From JBELMB01 sp042088665 (GTDB lineage Bacteria; Pseudomonadota; Alphaproteobacteria; Rhodobacterales; Rhodobacteraceae), in contig JBELMB010000053.1 of the NCBI GenBank assembly GCA_042088665.1, positions 1 to 28,535 of the forward strand: DNA of 28,535 bases, given 5' to 3'. Shown one piece after another: positions 14,833-22,469 of this stretch (the stretch's first letter is position 1; every line of letters begins with the position of its first letter). Under the pieces are notes generated by a model. The model was not told where the DNA came from. It made no database searches and saw only the letters and a list, made by a program, of their open reading frames with translations. The position numbers were made by a program, and so were the translations under genes.

Positions 14833-15585
14833 GTGATGATCCCGCGCTCCCCCGATCTGCCGGTGCTCTTTGACGTGCTCGACGCGACTTGGCCCCCCGC
14901 CGCCCGCGTCAGCGCGGGCCCATGGTGCCTGCGCGAAGGCCGCGGCGGTGGAAAGCGTGTCTCTGCCGCGACGCTGTCCGGCCCCTGGCGCAGCGAGGAT
15001 CTGGGCGCCGCGGAGAAATCCATGCGGCTCATGGGGCAGGACCCGCTGTTCATGATCCGCCCGGGCGACGATCTGCTCGATACAGAGCTGGAGGCACTGG
15101 GCTATCGCCGGGTCGATCCCGTCGATCTTTATCTCGCGCCGGTCGAGGCGCTGACCGATCGCAAGCTGCCGCGGGTGTCGGCCTTTGCCATATGGGAGCC
15201 ATTGGAAATCATGCGCGAGATCTGGGCCGAAGGGGACATCGGCGATGCCCGTCAGCGTGTCATGGACCGGGCAGAATCGCCAAAGACGGCCCTCTTTGGC
15301 CGTGTCAGCGACCGGCCAGCCGGGGCGGGCTTTTGCGCCTGTGCGCATGGCGTCGCCATGGTGCACGCGCTGCATATCCTCGAGGCGCACCGAGGCAAGG
15401 CGCTTGGCGGCTGGATGATGCGCTGCGCGGCACTGTGGGCACAGTCCCGGGGCGCCAGCTGGATTGCCGCCGCGGCCACGGCGGACAATGCCGGGGCGCG
15501 CGCGCTTTATTCCTCTTTACGCATGGACGTTGTGGGGCACTATCACTACCGCGTTCTCGACACTCACCCCCGCGAGGCACCGTGA
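14833..15585 (+). CDS. GNAT family N-acetyltransferase
   Basis: This is a 250-residue protein whose C-terminal half carries the GNAT fold: ILEAHRGKALGGWMMRCAALWAQ as the acetyl-CoA loop (R-G-K-x-x-G-G variant) followed by AATADNAGARALYSSLRMDVVGHYHYR, the typical N-A-x-A-L-Y end motif. The N-terminal 120 residues are less conserved and may form a second, degenerate GNAT-like half. Substrate unknown. Either the GTG at 14833 or the ATG immediately after it could start translation. It begins four bases after the MoCF gene stop and its own stop overlaps the GTG start of the next gene, so expression is probably coupled. Confidence 0.85.
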   Translation: MMIPRSPDLPVLFDVLDATWPPAARVSAGPWCLREGRGGGKRVSAATLSGPWRSEDLGAAEKSMRLMGQDPLFMIRPGDDLLDTELEALGYRRVDPVDLYLAPVEALTDRKLPRVSAFAIWEPLEIMREIWAEGDIGDARQRVMDRAESPKTALFGRVSDRPAGAGFCACAHGVAMVHALHILEAHRGKALGGWMMRCAALWAQSRGASWIAAAATADNAGARALYSSLRMDVVGHYHYRVLDTHPREAP

Positions 15586-16166
15586 CCCAAGACCTTTCCG
15601 CCACCGATGCGCCCACGGCGCTGGACATCCCCATGGTCGACCCGCTGCCCCCCGAGACGCAGCGCTACTTTGACATCTGCATGGACAAGCTCGGGCTGGT
15701 GCCCAACGTCCTGCGCGCCTATGCCAGCGACATTGAAAAGCTGAACGCCTTCGTGGCGACCTACAACGCCACGATGCTCGCGGACAGCGGGCTGACCAAG
15801 CTTGAGCGCGAGATGATCGCGGTGGTCGTGTCCTCGATCAACAAGTGTTTCTACTGCCTCGTCGCGCATGGTCAGGCCGTGAGGGACATGTCAGGGGACC
15901 CGGTGTTGGGCGAACGGCTGGTGATGAACTGGCGCAGTGCCACGCTGGTGCCCCGCCACGTTGCCATGCTGCTCTTTGCCGAGAAGATGACGAAAGCCAG
16001 CGCAGACATCGTCGAGGAAGACCGCAAGGCGCTGCGCGACGCCGGGTTCAGCGATCGGGACATCTGGGACATTGCCAATGTGGCCGGGTTCTTCAACATG
16101 ACGAACCGCATTGCCTCTGCCAGCGACATGCGTCCCAACGATGACTATCACGCGCTGTCTCGGTGA
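15582..16166 (+). CDS. AhpD-like peroxidase-related protein (carboxymuconolactone decarboxylase fold)
   Basis: The 194-residue protein has the AhpD/CMD helical fold signature LTKLEREMIAVVVSSINKCFYCLVAHGQAVR, with the redox motif Cys89-x-x-Cys92 and His96. It fits the uncharacterised peroxidase-related enzyme group. AhpD proteins act as thiol peroxidase partners; here the reductant and substrate are unknown. The start is a GTG at 15582-15584 overlapping the GNAT stop (GTGA). The same frame stays open far upstream inside the GNAT gene, but that part has no sense. Its place between GNAT and an exported OmpA-family protein suggests an envelope or oxidative stress setting, by inference only. Confidence 0.88.
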   Translation: MTQDLSATDAPTALDIPMVDPLPPETQRYFDICMDKLGLVPNVLRAYASDIEKLNAFVATYNATMLADSGLTKLEREMIAVVVSSINKCFYCLVAHGQAVRDMSGDPVLGERLVMNWRSATLVPRHVAMLLFAEKMTKASADIVEEDRKALRDAGFSDRDIWDIANVAGFFNMTNRIASASDMRPNDDYHALSR

Positions 16167-16191
16167 CCCCTCGGCGAGATCATTCAGGGTG

Positions 16192-17145
16192 ATGCGCGCG
16201 GCGTCCCCCTTTGCATGGGTGGCCCTTTTCGCGGGCACACTGGCTGGCTGGCTCTGCACGGCCAAGACTGCGCAGGCGGTCGAGCTTGCCCTGCCTGCCG
16301 GTGCGACGGAAACCTTTCGCACCGTGCAGGATCCCGGCGCCTATGCCCTGCCTGCTGGCCCGTTGGACGAAGGGCACCTGCCGACGCAACGGCTTGAAGG
16401 TCGGATCGAAGTGACCGCGTGGCGCGTCCCCGATGCGCCGCTGACCCCGTTCCAGATGGCCGCTCCGCTGCGCGACAGCCTCTCCGACGCCGGGTACGAG
16501 ATACTGCTGGACTGTCCGGCGCGGGCCTGCGGCGGCTTTGACTTTCGCTTTGCCACGCTTGTCCTGCCCGCGCCGGAGATGTTCGTGGATCTCACGCAGT
16601 TCCATTTTGTCTCTGCCCGCAGTCTCGAAGGCGGCGGCGTCTCGATCCTGACGAGCCGCGACACCGCGCAGGGTTATATCCAGATCATCCGCGCCGGTCA
16701 GGCCAGCGAGACAGCACTCTCTGTCAACCGGCAGGCCACGCGGCTTGCCCCCACCTCCGCCCCGACCGGTGACGTGATCCGGGCGCTGGAAACCCTTGGG
16801 CACGTCGTGCTGTCCGATCTGGTGTTTCGCCCCGGATCGACCGCGCTGGGTGAGGGGCGCGTCGCCTCGCTGGACAGCATCGCGGCCTATCTCGCGGCGA
16901 ATCCATCGCGGCAAGTCCTCTTTGTCGGGCACACCGACGCCACCGGATCGCTAGCAGCCAACCGGCGCGTGTCGCTGAAACGGGCCGAAGCCGCGGTGAC
17001 CTATCTGCGCAGCCGGCACAACACGGCCTCTGCCCAGATCGGTGCCGAGGGCGCGGGCTACCTGTCCCCTGTTGCCAGCAATCTGGTTGACGCCGGGCGT
17101 GAAGCCAATCGGCGGGTCGAAGCGGTCCTGATCTCTACCGAGTGA
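16192..17145 (+). CDS. Exported OmpA-family protein
   Basis: The 317-residue product starts with a signal peptide (MRAASPFAWVALFAGTLAGWLCTAKTAQA, probable cleavage after AQA). A roughly 180-residue N-terminal region of unknown fold follows, then a C-terminal OmpA/MotB peptidoglycan-binding domain from about residue 206: LSDLVFRPGSTALGEGRVASLDSIAAYL, VLFVGHTDATGSLAANRRVSLKRAEAAVTYL, and the closing REANRRVEAVL. It probably links periplasmic or outer-membrane components to peptidoglycan. I chose the ATG at 16192 because it places the signal peptide at the N-terminus; a GTG at 16189 and a longer frame from 16111 exist. It is the last of the four-gene rightward set and has no recognisable strong terminator of its own on this strand. 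Confidence 0.88.
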   Translation: MRAASPFAWVALFAGTLAGWLCTAKTAQAVELALPAGATETFRTVQDPGAYALPAGPLDEGHLPTQRLEGRIEVTAWRVPDAPLTPFQMAAPLRDSLSDAGYEILLDCPARACGGFDFRFATLVLPAPEMFVDLTQFHFVSARSLEGGGVSILTSRDTAQGYIQIIRAGQASETALSVNRQATRLAPTSAPTGDVIRALETLGHVVLSDLVFRPGSTALGEGRVASLDSIAAYLAANPSRQVLFVGHTDATGSLAANRRVSLKRAEAAVTYLRSRHNTASAQIGAEGAGYLSPVASNLVDAGREANRRVEAVLISTE

Positions 17146-17290
17146 CCCGAGGCCTCCACTGAAGGGTCGCCCTCGCCTTGGTCAGCGATAGGGACCCAAG
17201 ACAGAGCATCAAACCCAAAGCCCCGCGCGTCTGCCGCGCCGACAGTCTCGTGTTCTGCCAGCGGCGGACTGCCCCCCCGGCCTGTACCGC

Positions 17291-17328
17291 CAAAACGAAA
17301 GGGCCCCGCGCCATTGAGGGGCGCGGGG
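17291..17328 (-). terminator. Intrinsic terminator for the leftward LysR gene
   Basis: On the minus strand a 9-base perfect stem (CCCCGCGCC with GGCGCGGGG, loop of seven) at 17304-17328 runs into CCCTTTCGTTTT. It lies about 80 bases beyond the LysR stop. The stem composition is close to the dispersed palindrome family, and the element may also slow rightward transcripts from the OmpA-family gene. Confidence 0.65.
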
Positions 17329-17407
17329 TCAAGGTGGCCTTGTTCAGGCTGGGGAAGGTCGTGTCGGGCCGCGAAAGCCCGTCCCGGGTGTCAGGCTCTG
17401 GGAAAGG

Positions 17408-18313
17408 TCACCACTTCTGTGGCCCCTTCTCGGCAAAAGCCTGCACGAGGAAGTCGATAAAGGCCCGCACCTTGGGCTGCGTGAAGCGGCCCGGCGGATA
17501 GACCGCAAAGACACCCTGCGTTTCCATCGGCAGTTCGGGGATCGCATCCTCGACCAGCTTGGCCTCCATGGCCTCGTGGTAGAGGTAAGACGGCAGATAG
17601 GCGATCCCGAGCCCGGCGATGCAGGCATTCAAGAGCGACTGGCCGTCGTTCACCGTCAGCCAACCTGCCGTCCGCACCTGGCGCTTTTCGCCCGAAGGGG
17701 CGGTCAGCTTCCAGACATTGCCGGAGGACTGGTTGGAATAATGCAGCAGTTTGTGTTCGTTCAGATCGTCGATCCGCGCGGGGCGCCCGTAGCGCTCAAA
17801 ATAGTCCGGCGACGCAATCATCCGCTTTGTCGTCTCTGTCAGCTTGCGGGCCCGCAGGGTGCTGTCTTCCAGCTCCCCGATCCGCACGGCCATGTCAAAG
17901 CCCTCCGAGATCAGTTCCACATAGCGATTATTGAGCACCATGTTCACCGTGATATCCGGGAATTCCGCGAGGAATTCTCCCAACACCGGGCTCAGGTGGT
18001 TGACCCCGAAATCTGTCGCCACCGAGATCCGCAAGAGACCCGAAGGCGCCGATTGCATCGAGGTGACAAGGGCATCCGCTTCGCCCGCGTCATTCAGCAC
18101 CCGCCGCGCCCGGTCGTAGTAGGCAAGGCCGATTTCCGTCGGCGACACACGCCGGGTGGTTCTGTTCAACAAGCGTGCGCCAAGGCGCGCTTCGAGGCTC
18201 GAGACGTGCTTTGACACGGCGGATTTGGAAATCCCCATCTTCTTGGCAGCATCGGTGAATCCGCCCTGATCCACCACGGTGGCAAACGCCTCCATTTCCG
18301 TCAGACGATCCAT
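17408..18313 (-). CDS. LysR family transcriptional regulator
   Basis: The 301-residue protein has the LysR N-terminal winged helix-turn-helix: MEAFATVVDQGGFTDAAKKMGISKSAVSKHVSSLEARLGARLLNRTTRRVSPTEIG (residues 7-62). A type 2 periplasmic-binding-like effector domain follows from about residue 92 (GLLRISVATDFGVNHLSPVLGEFLAEFPDI). The subgroup resembles YafC/PA0477-type regulators. The effector is unknown. AGGAGG lies five bases before the ATG. No divergent gene starts beside it, so an obvious target is missing; self-regulation through the dyad at 18424-18441 is possible. A terminator candidate lies downstream at 17291-17328. Confidence 0.95.
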   Translation of the reverse strand: MDRLTEMEAFATVVDQGGFTDAAKKMGISKSAVSKHVSSLEARLGARLLNRTTRRVSPTEIGLAYYDRARRVLNDAGEADALVTSMQSAPSGLLRISVATDFGVNHLSPVLGEFLAEFPDITVNMVLNNRYVELISEGFDMAVRIGELEDSTLRARKLTETTKRMIASPDYFERYGRPARIDDLNEHKLLHYSNQSSGNVWKLTAPSGEKRQVRTAGWLTVNDGQSLLNACIAGLGIAYLPSYLYHEAMEAKLVEDAIPELPMETQGVFAVYPPGRFTQPKVRAFIDFLVQAFAEKGPQKW

Positions 18314-18423
18314 TCCCGCCTCCTGGTCCGTGTTCCGTTGTTCGTCGGTTTTGCCCCTGAATCAGGGCGCAACTTGGGCACGCAGGGGACAATTGAGGGG
18401 TATTCGCTGGATCGTCGGGCTTA

Positions 18424-18441
18424 TCGAAACGAGTGTTTCGA
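18424..18441. promoter_or_regulatory. Dyad in the LysR leader, candidate operator
   Basis: TCGAAAC-GAGT-GTTTCGA has perfect 7-base arms and lies about 110 bases upstream of the LysR start and 37 bases beyond the anti-sigma stop. LysR proteins commonly bind dyads in their own promoters, so an autoregulatory site is plausible. A weak terminator for the anti-sigma gene is unlikely because no T-tract follows. Confidence 0.4.
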
Positions 18442-18477
18442 AGCGGTGCGCAAACCGCGGCGCGCAGGGCAAACTGA

Positions 18478-19269
18478 TCAGAGCGCGCTCAAAAAGACCT
18501 GCGCCCATTGGCCAACGCGCTCCGCGTCCTGCCCGCCGATCAGCAGGAACCGGTGGCCCGCATCGCTCCAGCTGGCGGCGGCCATGCCCTGAATTTCACG
18601 CCGGGTCAGCGCCGCCTCTGGCCCCTCCTTGCGCAGGATGCACAGCGCATAGGGCGAGCCATCGGCGCTGGCAAAGGCAAGCTGCACCAGCACCTGCCCG
18701 TCAAAACCCAGCTCCTGGCCACGTACAAAGATCAGCCCCTCCGGTTCCGGCATGCCGGTGACATCGCGGCCCAAGGCCTGCGACAACTGGGCCAGCCGCA
18801 CCGCGGCCGCTTCGGGCGAGGCCGGGACCTGCGCCGCAAGGGTCTGCGGCACATAAAGCGCGTGATAGGCCGCCACTTCGCGCTGCCATGGCTCCGCCAC
18901 GCCGGATGTCGTCACGGCGCCCGGGGCCTGCGCAGGCCGGGGGGCAAGCCAGTTGCCCAGCGCCAGCGCCAGAACCAGCCCCGCGGCCACACCCGTCAGA
19001 CCCGCCACAAAGGTCGCCGCAAAAGATCGCCGCGGCGATTGTCCGGCGGACAGTGTGTCGGGCTGCGCCGGTGCCTGCGCCATCACCTCGGCAAAGGCCT
19101 TGACCGCGACCGATTTGCCGCGTTCCAGCGCGGCCAGCCGTGTCTCCAGCTCAGCGCCCCGCGCCGCGGCCACCCGCGCATGAAGGAGGTCATCCGCCTC
19201 GCCGTCCAGCCATGCGGTCAGTTCTGCATCGGTCAGCTCGTCTCGCTGCGGGGATCGCGATGAGGTCAT
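18478..19269 (-). CDS. Membrane anti-sigma factor, partner of the adjacent ECF sigma
   Basis: The 263-residue protein has the layout of a single-pass anti-sigma factor. A charged cytoplasmic N-terminus (ELTDAELTAWLDGEADDLLHARVAAARGAELETRLAALERG) is followed by one membrane helix near residues 86-108 (FVAGLTGVAAGLVLALALGNWL) and a periplasmic C-terminal domain of about 155 residues. No H-x3-C-x2-C zinc motif is present, so it is not a ChrR/ZAS-type factor. Its start overlaps the sigma stop by four bases (ATGA), which supports a functional pair. The signal that releases the sigma factor is unknown. The annotation rests on architecture and position rather than on strong sequence motifs. Confidence 0.85.
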   Translation of the reverse strand: MTSSRSPQRDELTDAELTAWLDGEADDLLHARVAAARGAELETRLAALERGKSVAVKAFAEVMAQAPAQPDTLSAGQSPRRSFAATFVAGLTGVAAGLVLALALGNWLAPRPAQAPGAVTTSGVAEPWQREVAAYHALYVPQTLAAQVPASPEAAAVRLAQLSQALGRDVTGMPEPEGLIFVRGQELGFDGQVLVQLAFASADGSPYALCILRKEGPEAALTRREIQGMAAASWSDAGHRFLLIGGQDAERVGQWAQVFLSAL

Positions 19270-19751
19270 GCATCCTCTCCAGGGCCTGCCAAAGGCGCCA
19301 GCTTGCGTCGCGCCGCGGCCAGACGGCTCATGATCGTGCCCACCGGCACATCCAGCATCTCCGCCGCCTCGGCATATTTATAGCCTTCCACATAGACCAG
19401 AACGACGGCTGTTCTCTGAACATCAGAGAGCGCCGCTATCTGGTCAAACACTTCACGGGCGAAAATATTCGATTCGGCGCCCTTTGACGTCCGCGGATCG
19501 GCGAGCGCATCGCAATCTTCCACGCCACGGCCCAGCCGGACCTTTGTCGCCCGCAGATCATTCAGACGGATCCGCCGCGCCATGGTGAACAACCACCGAT
19601 CCGCCTGGCTGCCGGGATCGAACAGATGCGCCTTGTCGAGCGCCCGCGCGCAGGTGGCCTGTGCAAGCTCATCCGCCCCGTCACGACTGCCCGACAACGC
19701 GAGACAGAACCGCCAGAGCCGTGGATAGACCTCCGGCAGGACGCGGCGCAA
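19266..19751 (-). CDS. ECF-type RNA polymerase sigma factor
   Basis: The product (161 residues from this start) has only regions 2 and 4 of sigma-70. Region 2 is YPRLWRFCLALSGSRDGADELAQATCARALDKAHLFDPGSQADRWLFTMARRIRLNDLR. Region 4 is IAALSDVQRTAVVLVYVEGYKYAEAAEMLDVPVGTIMSRLAAARRKL, with its helix-turn-helix. It directs RNA polymerase to a stress or envelope regulon and is probably held by the overlapping anti-sigma factor. The start is uncertain: TTG at 19749-19751 has only a weak ribosome-binding site. An in-frame ATT at 19785-19787 sits five bases after a GGAGG (19793-19797) and would add 12 residues. It is divergent from the DUF4399-like gene. Confidence 0.92.
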   Translation of the reverse strand: MRRVLPEVYPRLWRFCLALSGSRDGADELAQATCARALDKAHLFDPGSQADRWLFTMARRIRLNDLRATKVRLGRGVEDCDALADPRTSKGAESNIFAREVFDQIAALSDVQRTAVVLVYVEGYKYAEAAEMLDVPVGTIMSRLAAARRKLAPLAGPGEDA

Positions 19752-19783
19752 ATGCCGTTCCGGCGAATTTTCGAAAAAAGACC

Positions 19784-19810
19784 GAATAAAAACCTCCCCC
19801 AGCGTGTCTA
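19784..19810 (+). promoter_or_regulatory. Candidate ECF-type promoter for the DUF4399-like gene
   Basis: GAATAA (19784-19789) and TGTCTA (19805-19810) are 15 bases apart and lie 47 bases before the ATG at 19858. A (G)GAATAA / (C)GTCTA pair is the form of promoter used by several ECF sigma groups, and an ECF sigma gene lies immediately alongside. The -35 part overlaps the 5' end of the sigma gene itself. Assigned by eye. Confidence 0.4.
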
Positions 19811-19857
19811 CTGGCTATCGGAGGCCAAAAGGCCCCGCAACCAACAAGGAGGTTACC

Positions 19858-20316
19858 ATGAACCGCATGACATCCCTGATCGCCGCCAGCGCGCTGGCGC
19901 TTTCTGCCGCCATCGGCGGCGCCGCCATGGCCGGAGAGACACCCTCGCCCGAGGGCGCGATGGTCTATTTCATCAATCTTCAGGACGGTGACACGGTGCA
20001 GGGGCCTGTCCACGTGCTGTTCGGCCTTCAGGGTATGGGTGTGGCCCCGGCCGGAACCGAAGCCGACAACACCGGCCACCATCACCTCTACATCGACCGC
20101 GTGCCCTTCGGCGAAGGCCCCGACGATGCGGATATCTCCGAGAACGGCATTCCGGGCGACGAGATGCACAAGCACTTTGGTGGCGGGCAGACCGAGACCC
20201 TGCTGGACCTCGGCCCCGGCACCCATACGCTGCAGCTGGTTCTGGGCGACCTCTTCCACGTGCCGCACAATCCCCCGGTTGTCTCCGAGCAGATCACCAT
20301 CACCGTTTCGGAGTAA
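19858..20316 (+). CDS. Small exported DUF4399-like protein
   Basis: The 152-residue protein has a signal peptide (MTSLIAASALALSAAIGGAAMA, cleavage probably before GETPS) and a compact beta-rich mature domain. His-rich conserved parts are visible: AMVYFINLQDGDTVQGPVHVLFGLQGMGVAPAG, NTGHHHLYIDRVPFG, and LGPGTHTLQLVLGDLFHVPHNPPVVSEQITITV. This matches my recollection of DUF4399, whose role is unknown; the clustered His residues (GHHHLYID, DLFHVPH) hint at metal binding, which is speculation. AAGGAGG precedes the ATG closely. It is divergent from the ECF sigma gene and is a good candidate member of that regulon. A hairpin terminator follows. Confidence 0.85.
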   Translation: MNRMTSLIAASALALSAAIGGAAMAGETPSPEGAMVYFINLQDGDTVQGPVHVLFGLQGMGVAPAGTEADNTGHHHLYIDRVPFGEGPDDADISENGIPGDEMHKHFGGGQTETLLDLGPGTHTLQLVLGDLFHVPHNPPVVSEQITITVSE

Positions 20317-20360
20317 CTCTGGCCCAAAAACCAGAGATCCGGCACGGGTCATACATGACT

Positions 20361-20392
20361 GCGGGAGGCCACTGGCCTCCCGCTTGCGTTTC
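20361..20392 (+). terminator. Terminator hairpin after the DUF4399-like gene
   Basis: Perfect 10-base arms GCGGGAGGCC and GGCCTCCCGC flank ACT (20361-20383), followed by TTGCGTTTC. A smaller hairpin, CTCTGG (20317-20322) with CCAGAG (20331-20336), begins directly after the stop codon. The larger stem is the likelier terminator, although its T-tract is modest. Confidence 0.65.
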
Positions 20393-20476
20393 AAATGTCA
20401 CAGATCCTTGCCCAGTCGCTTGCCCTGCAAATCTGACGCGACGTGGCATGACCTGCCAGCATCGACCAGTGAGGGT

Positions 20477-22093
20477 CTATGGGGTTGGTTTCCCCGACCC
20501 GCCATTCGGATCCGATTCCTGGTCAGCGGCCGGGCGAGACTCTGGGCGAGCATCCGGGCCAGAGTCATAGCGTGAGTCAGGCGGGCCAGTCCTTTGGCCA
20601 GTTTCCAGACCGGTCTCCGCCGCAGATGAGGCCGCAGGATTGCCCAGCCGCCCGGCCCCGCCACCCGTCGGCGCAGCCGTCACGGCAGAAACAGCGCGCT
20701 GCAGCATCCCCGGTCCCTGCGAAAGCTGCGCGCCGTACCAATCCTCGTTCCGCGTGGCGATCATGGTCAAGGCCAGCGCAAGGAAGGCCAGCGTCGACCC
20801 GGCCAGCAGGGCGTAATCCTCAGACTGCAGGATCAGGTAAAGCACCGCGTACACCACCACCAGCATCGCCCCCAGCACCCAGGCCCGCGCGCCCAGTTTC
20901 AGCCCGACGACCCCGAAGAGCGTCAGCAACCCGATCACCGCCGCACTTGAGATGCCATAGGCCAGCGCAAAGCCCAGATGCTCCGCATAAGACACCATCA
21001 GCAGCACAAAGACCGTCTGCACCAGCCCTGCAAGAATGTATTGCACCGGGTGTGCGGGTCGCGCCTCGGCGCCCTTTGCGGGCACGCGCTCGATCAACAG
21101 GATCGTCAGAAAGGTCAGCGCGATAAAGAGGATCCCGTAGCGCGCCGCGCGATACGCCATGTGATAAAAGTCATTGGGCGTGACGTAGAGGACACCGAAA
21201 TTCGTGCGGGACCTTGCATGTCCGTCGGGATCTTCCCGGCTGGCCTGCGGCAAGGACCGTGCCAGATGCGGGATCGACCAGGTGGCGACAAAGCCCGCCT
21301 CGGTGATCTCCGAGCTGTCCGGGAGGAACGCCCCTTCGAACGAAGGATGCGGCCAGTCCGATGTGACTTCCACCGTGGATTGTCGCCCCACGGGCGCAAG
21401 TTTCAACTCCTGCGCGCCGTTCAGCCCAAGCTCAAGCGCGTAGCTCCCGTGCCCTCGCGGGTCGCCAGTCGCCGCCTGCAAACCCGACAGGCCAAGGTTC
21501 GGGGCAATCGGCTCCAGCGCCAGATCCGCGTCATCCGCACGCAACCGCGCCACACCACGCAGCGCCTTGTTGGCGCTGACCCGCAGGCGCACCTCTGCCT
21601 GCTCCCACAGCAACCGCTCGCCCGACTGCAGCAGGCCGGTGGCGGCCTCGGGGTCAAAGTCAAAGACCGCGTTCAGGCGCGCGGCATAGACCGGCACCCG
21701 AAAGATCCCGCGCCGCCGCTCTTCGGTCTGGGTGTCGATCATGACATCAAACCGGTCGGGATACAGAAAGACCGGCTTCGTGCGTTTCAGCCCGGTCTCT
21801 TCGAACCGTTCCATGATCTCTTCCCCGGTCTCGGCGTCCACAAGCACCACCCCGGTCTCCGGGTCGGTCTTGGGCCGCCGCGCCAGTCTGGTGAACTCGG
21901 TCTCGACAGGAATCACCAATTGCGGGCCTGACACCAACAGCGGCCCGCCCCATTCCAGGCTCACGCGGTGGATCGTGGATTCAGAATAAGATTTGCGGGA
22001 GTTGATCACTTCGGCTGCAAAGAACAGCGGGACAAACATCAGCAAAACAAGAAAACTGACGACGAGAAAGCGTCGCCCGGCAGATTTCAACAT
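20477..22093 (-). CDS. creD: CreD family inner-membrane protein
   Basis: The N-terminus (RRFLVVSFLVLLMFVPLFFAAEVINSRKSYSESTIHRVSLEWGGPLLVSGPQLVIPV) is typical of CreD, the membrane protein of the CreBC regulon linked to envelope integrity and beta-lactam or colicin response in other bacteria. A large periplasmic part of about 280 residues follows, then six or so membrane helices from about residue 310 to 440. The product is 538 residues, longer than the roughly 450 of E. coli CreD. The excess is a C-terminal tail after about residue 470 rich in Gly, Pro, Asp and Ser, with repeated DS/GPD/RPES units, probably disordered. GGAGG precedes the ATG. No creB or creC is in the window. Direct repeats with 11-base period lie 46-85 bases upstream. 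Confidence 0.93.
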   Translation of the reverse strand: MLKSAGRRFLVVSFLVLLMFVPLFFAAEVINSRKSYSESTIHRVSLEWGGPLLVSGPQLVIPVETEFTRLARRPKTDPETGVVLVDAETGEEIMERFEETGLKRTKPVFLYPDRFDVMIDTQTEERRRGIFRVPVYAARLNAVFDFDPEAATGLLQSGERLLWEQAEVRLRVSANKALRGVARLRADDADLALEPIAPNLGLSGLQAATGDPRGHGSYALELGLNGAQELKLAPVGRQSTVEVTSDWPHPSFEGAFLPDSSEITEAGFVATWSIPHLARSLPQASREDPDGHARSRTNFGVLYVTPNDFYHMAYRAARYGILFIALTFLTILLIERVPAKGAEARPAHPVQYILAGLVQTVFVLLMVSYAEHLGFALAYGISSAAVIGLLTLFGVVGLKLGARAWVLGAMLVVVYAVLYLILQSEDYALLAGSTLAFLALALTMIATRNEDWYGAQLSQGPGMLQRAVSAVTAAPTGGGAGRLGNPAASSAAETGLETGQRTGPPDSRYDSGPDARPESRPAADQESDPNGGSGKPTP

Positions 22094-22469
22094 GAAAGAC
22101 CTCCATCATTCAGATGGCCCTACCCTCGGTGACGGGGCGTGCAGGATCTTCATGGCAGTTGTGCAGGTCTTGTGCAGGACCCGGCCTCTTGACGCGGATC
22201 TCGCTGTTTTTCGCGCCTGCGGCAGGCGGGGCAATCCGACGACGGCTTTCCGGGTATCGCGAGCCCTGCGCGACTCGGCACAAAACGAGGGTTCCGCGCC
22301 GCACAGACCCGGGGCAATCCCTCCCATCGAGGTGTTGTCCGATGACGTGAAAGGCCCGACCTATCGAGGACCCCGCGTGCCCGCCCCACTGCGCGCCCGA
22401 CGCCATCGCCCGAGCGCCCTTTCACAGACCGCGAACGGGCCCTGAACAGGCAGGCCCGCGCCGCCCCCG
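22094..22469. other. Intergenic region upstream of creD
   Basis: This 376-base gap separates the fadH remnant end from creD. It contains the GTGCAGG direct repeats at 22139-22178 and a possible weak hairpin (22436-22458, CGGGCC with GGCCCG) just beyond the fadH stop that lacks a T-tract. Open frames here appear non-coding. Confidence 0.55.
22139..22178 (-). promoter_or_regulatory. 11-base-period direct repeats upstream of creD, CreB-box-like
   Basis: GTGCAGG occurs at 22139-22145, 22161-22167 and 22172-22178, with intervals of 22 and 11 bases. Read toward creD these give TGCAC-N6-TGCAC (two units side by side) plus a third unit one further turn away. The cre-tag bound by CreB in enterobacteria is TTCAC-N6-TTCAC, with the same 5+6 spacing and one differing base per half. 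The site lies 46-85 bases before the creD start, a normal position for an OmpR-type activator. Confidence 0.55.

Noticed and set aside
14889..15581. Possible fusion: open frame extending the AhpD-like protein 231 codons upstream through the GNAT gene
   Set aside because: The upstream part is an out-of-frame reading of the GNAT gene, Arg/Pro-rich with no domain; the GTG at 15582 overlapping the GNAT stop is the natural start.
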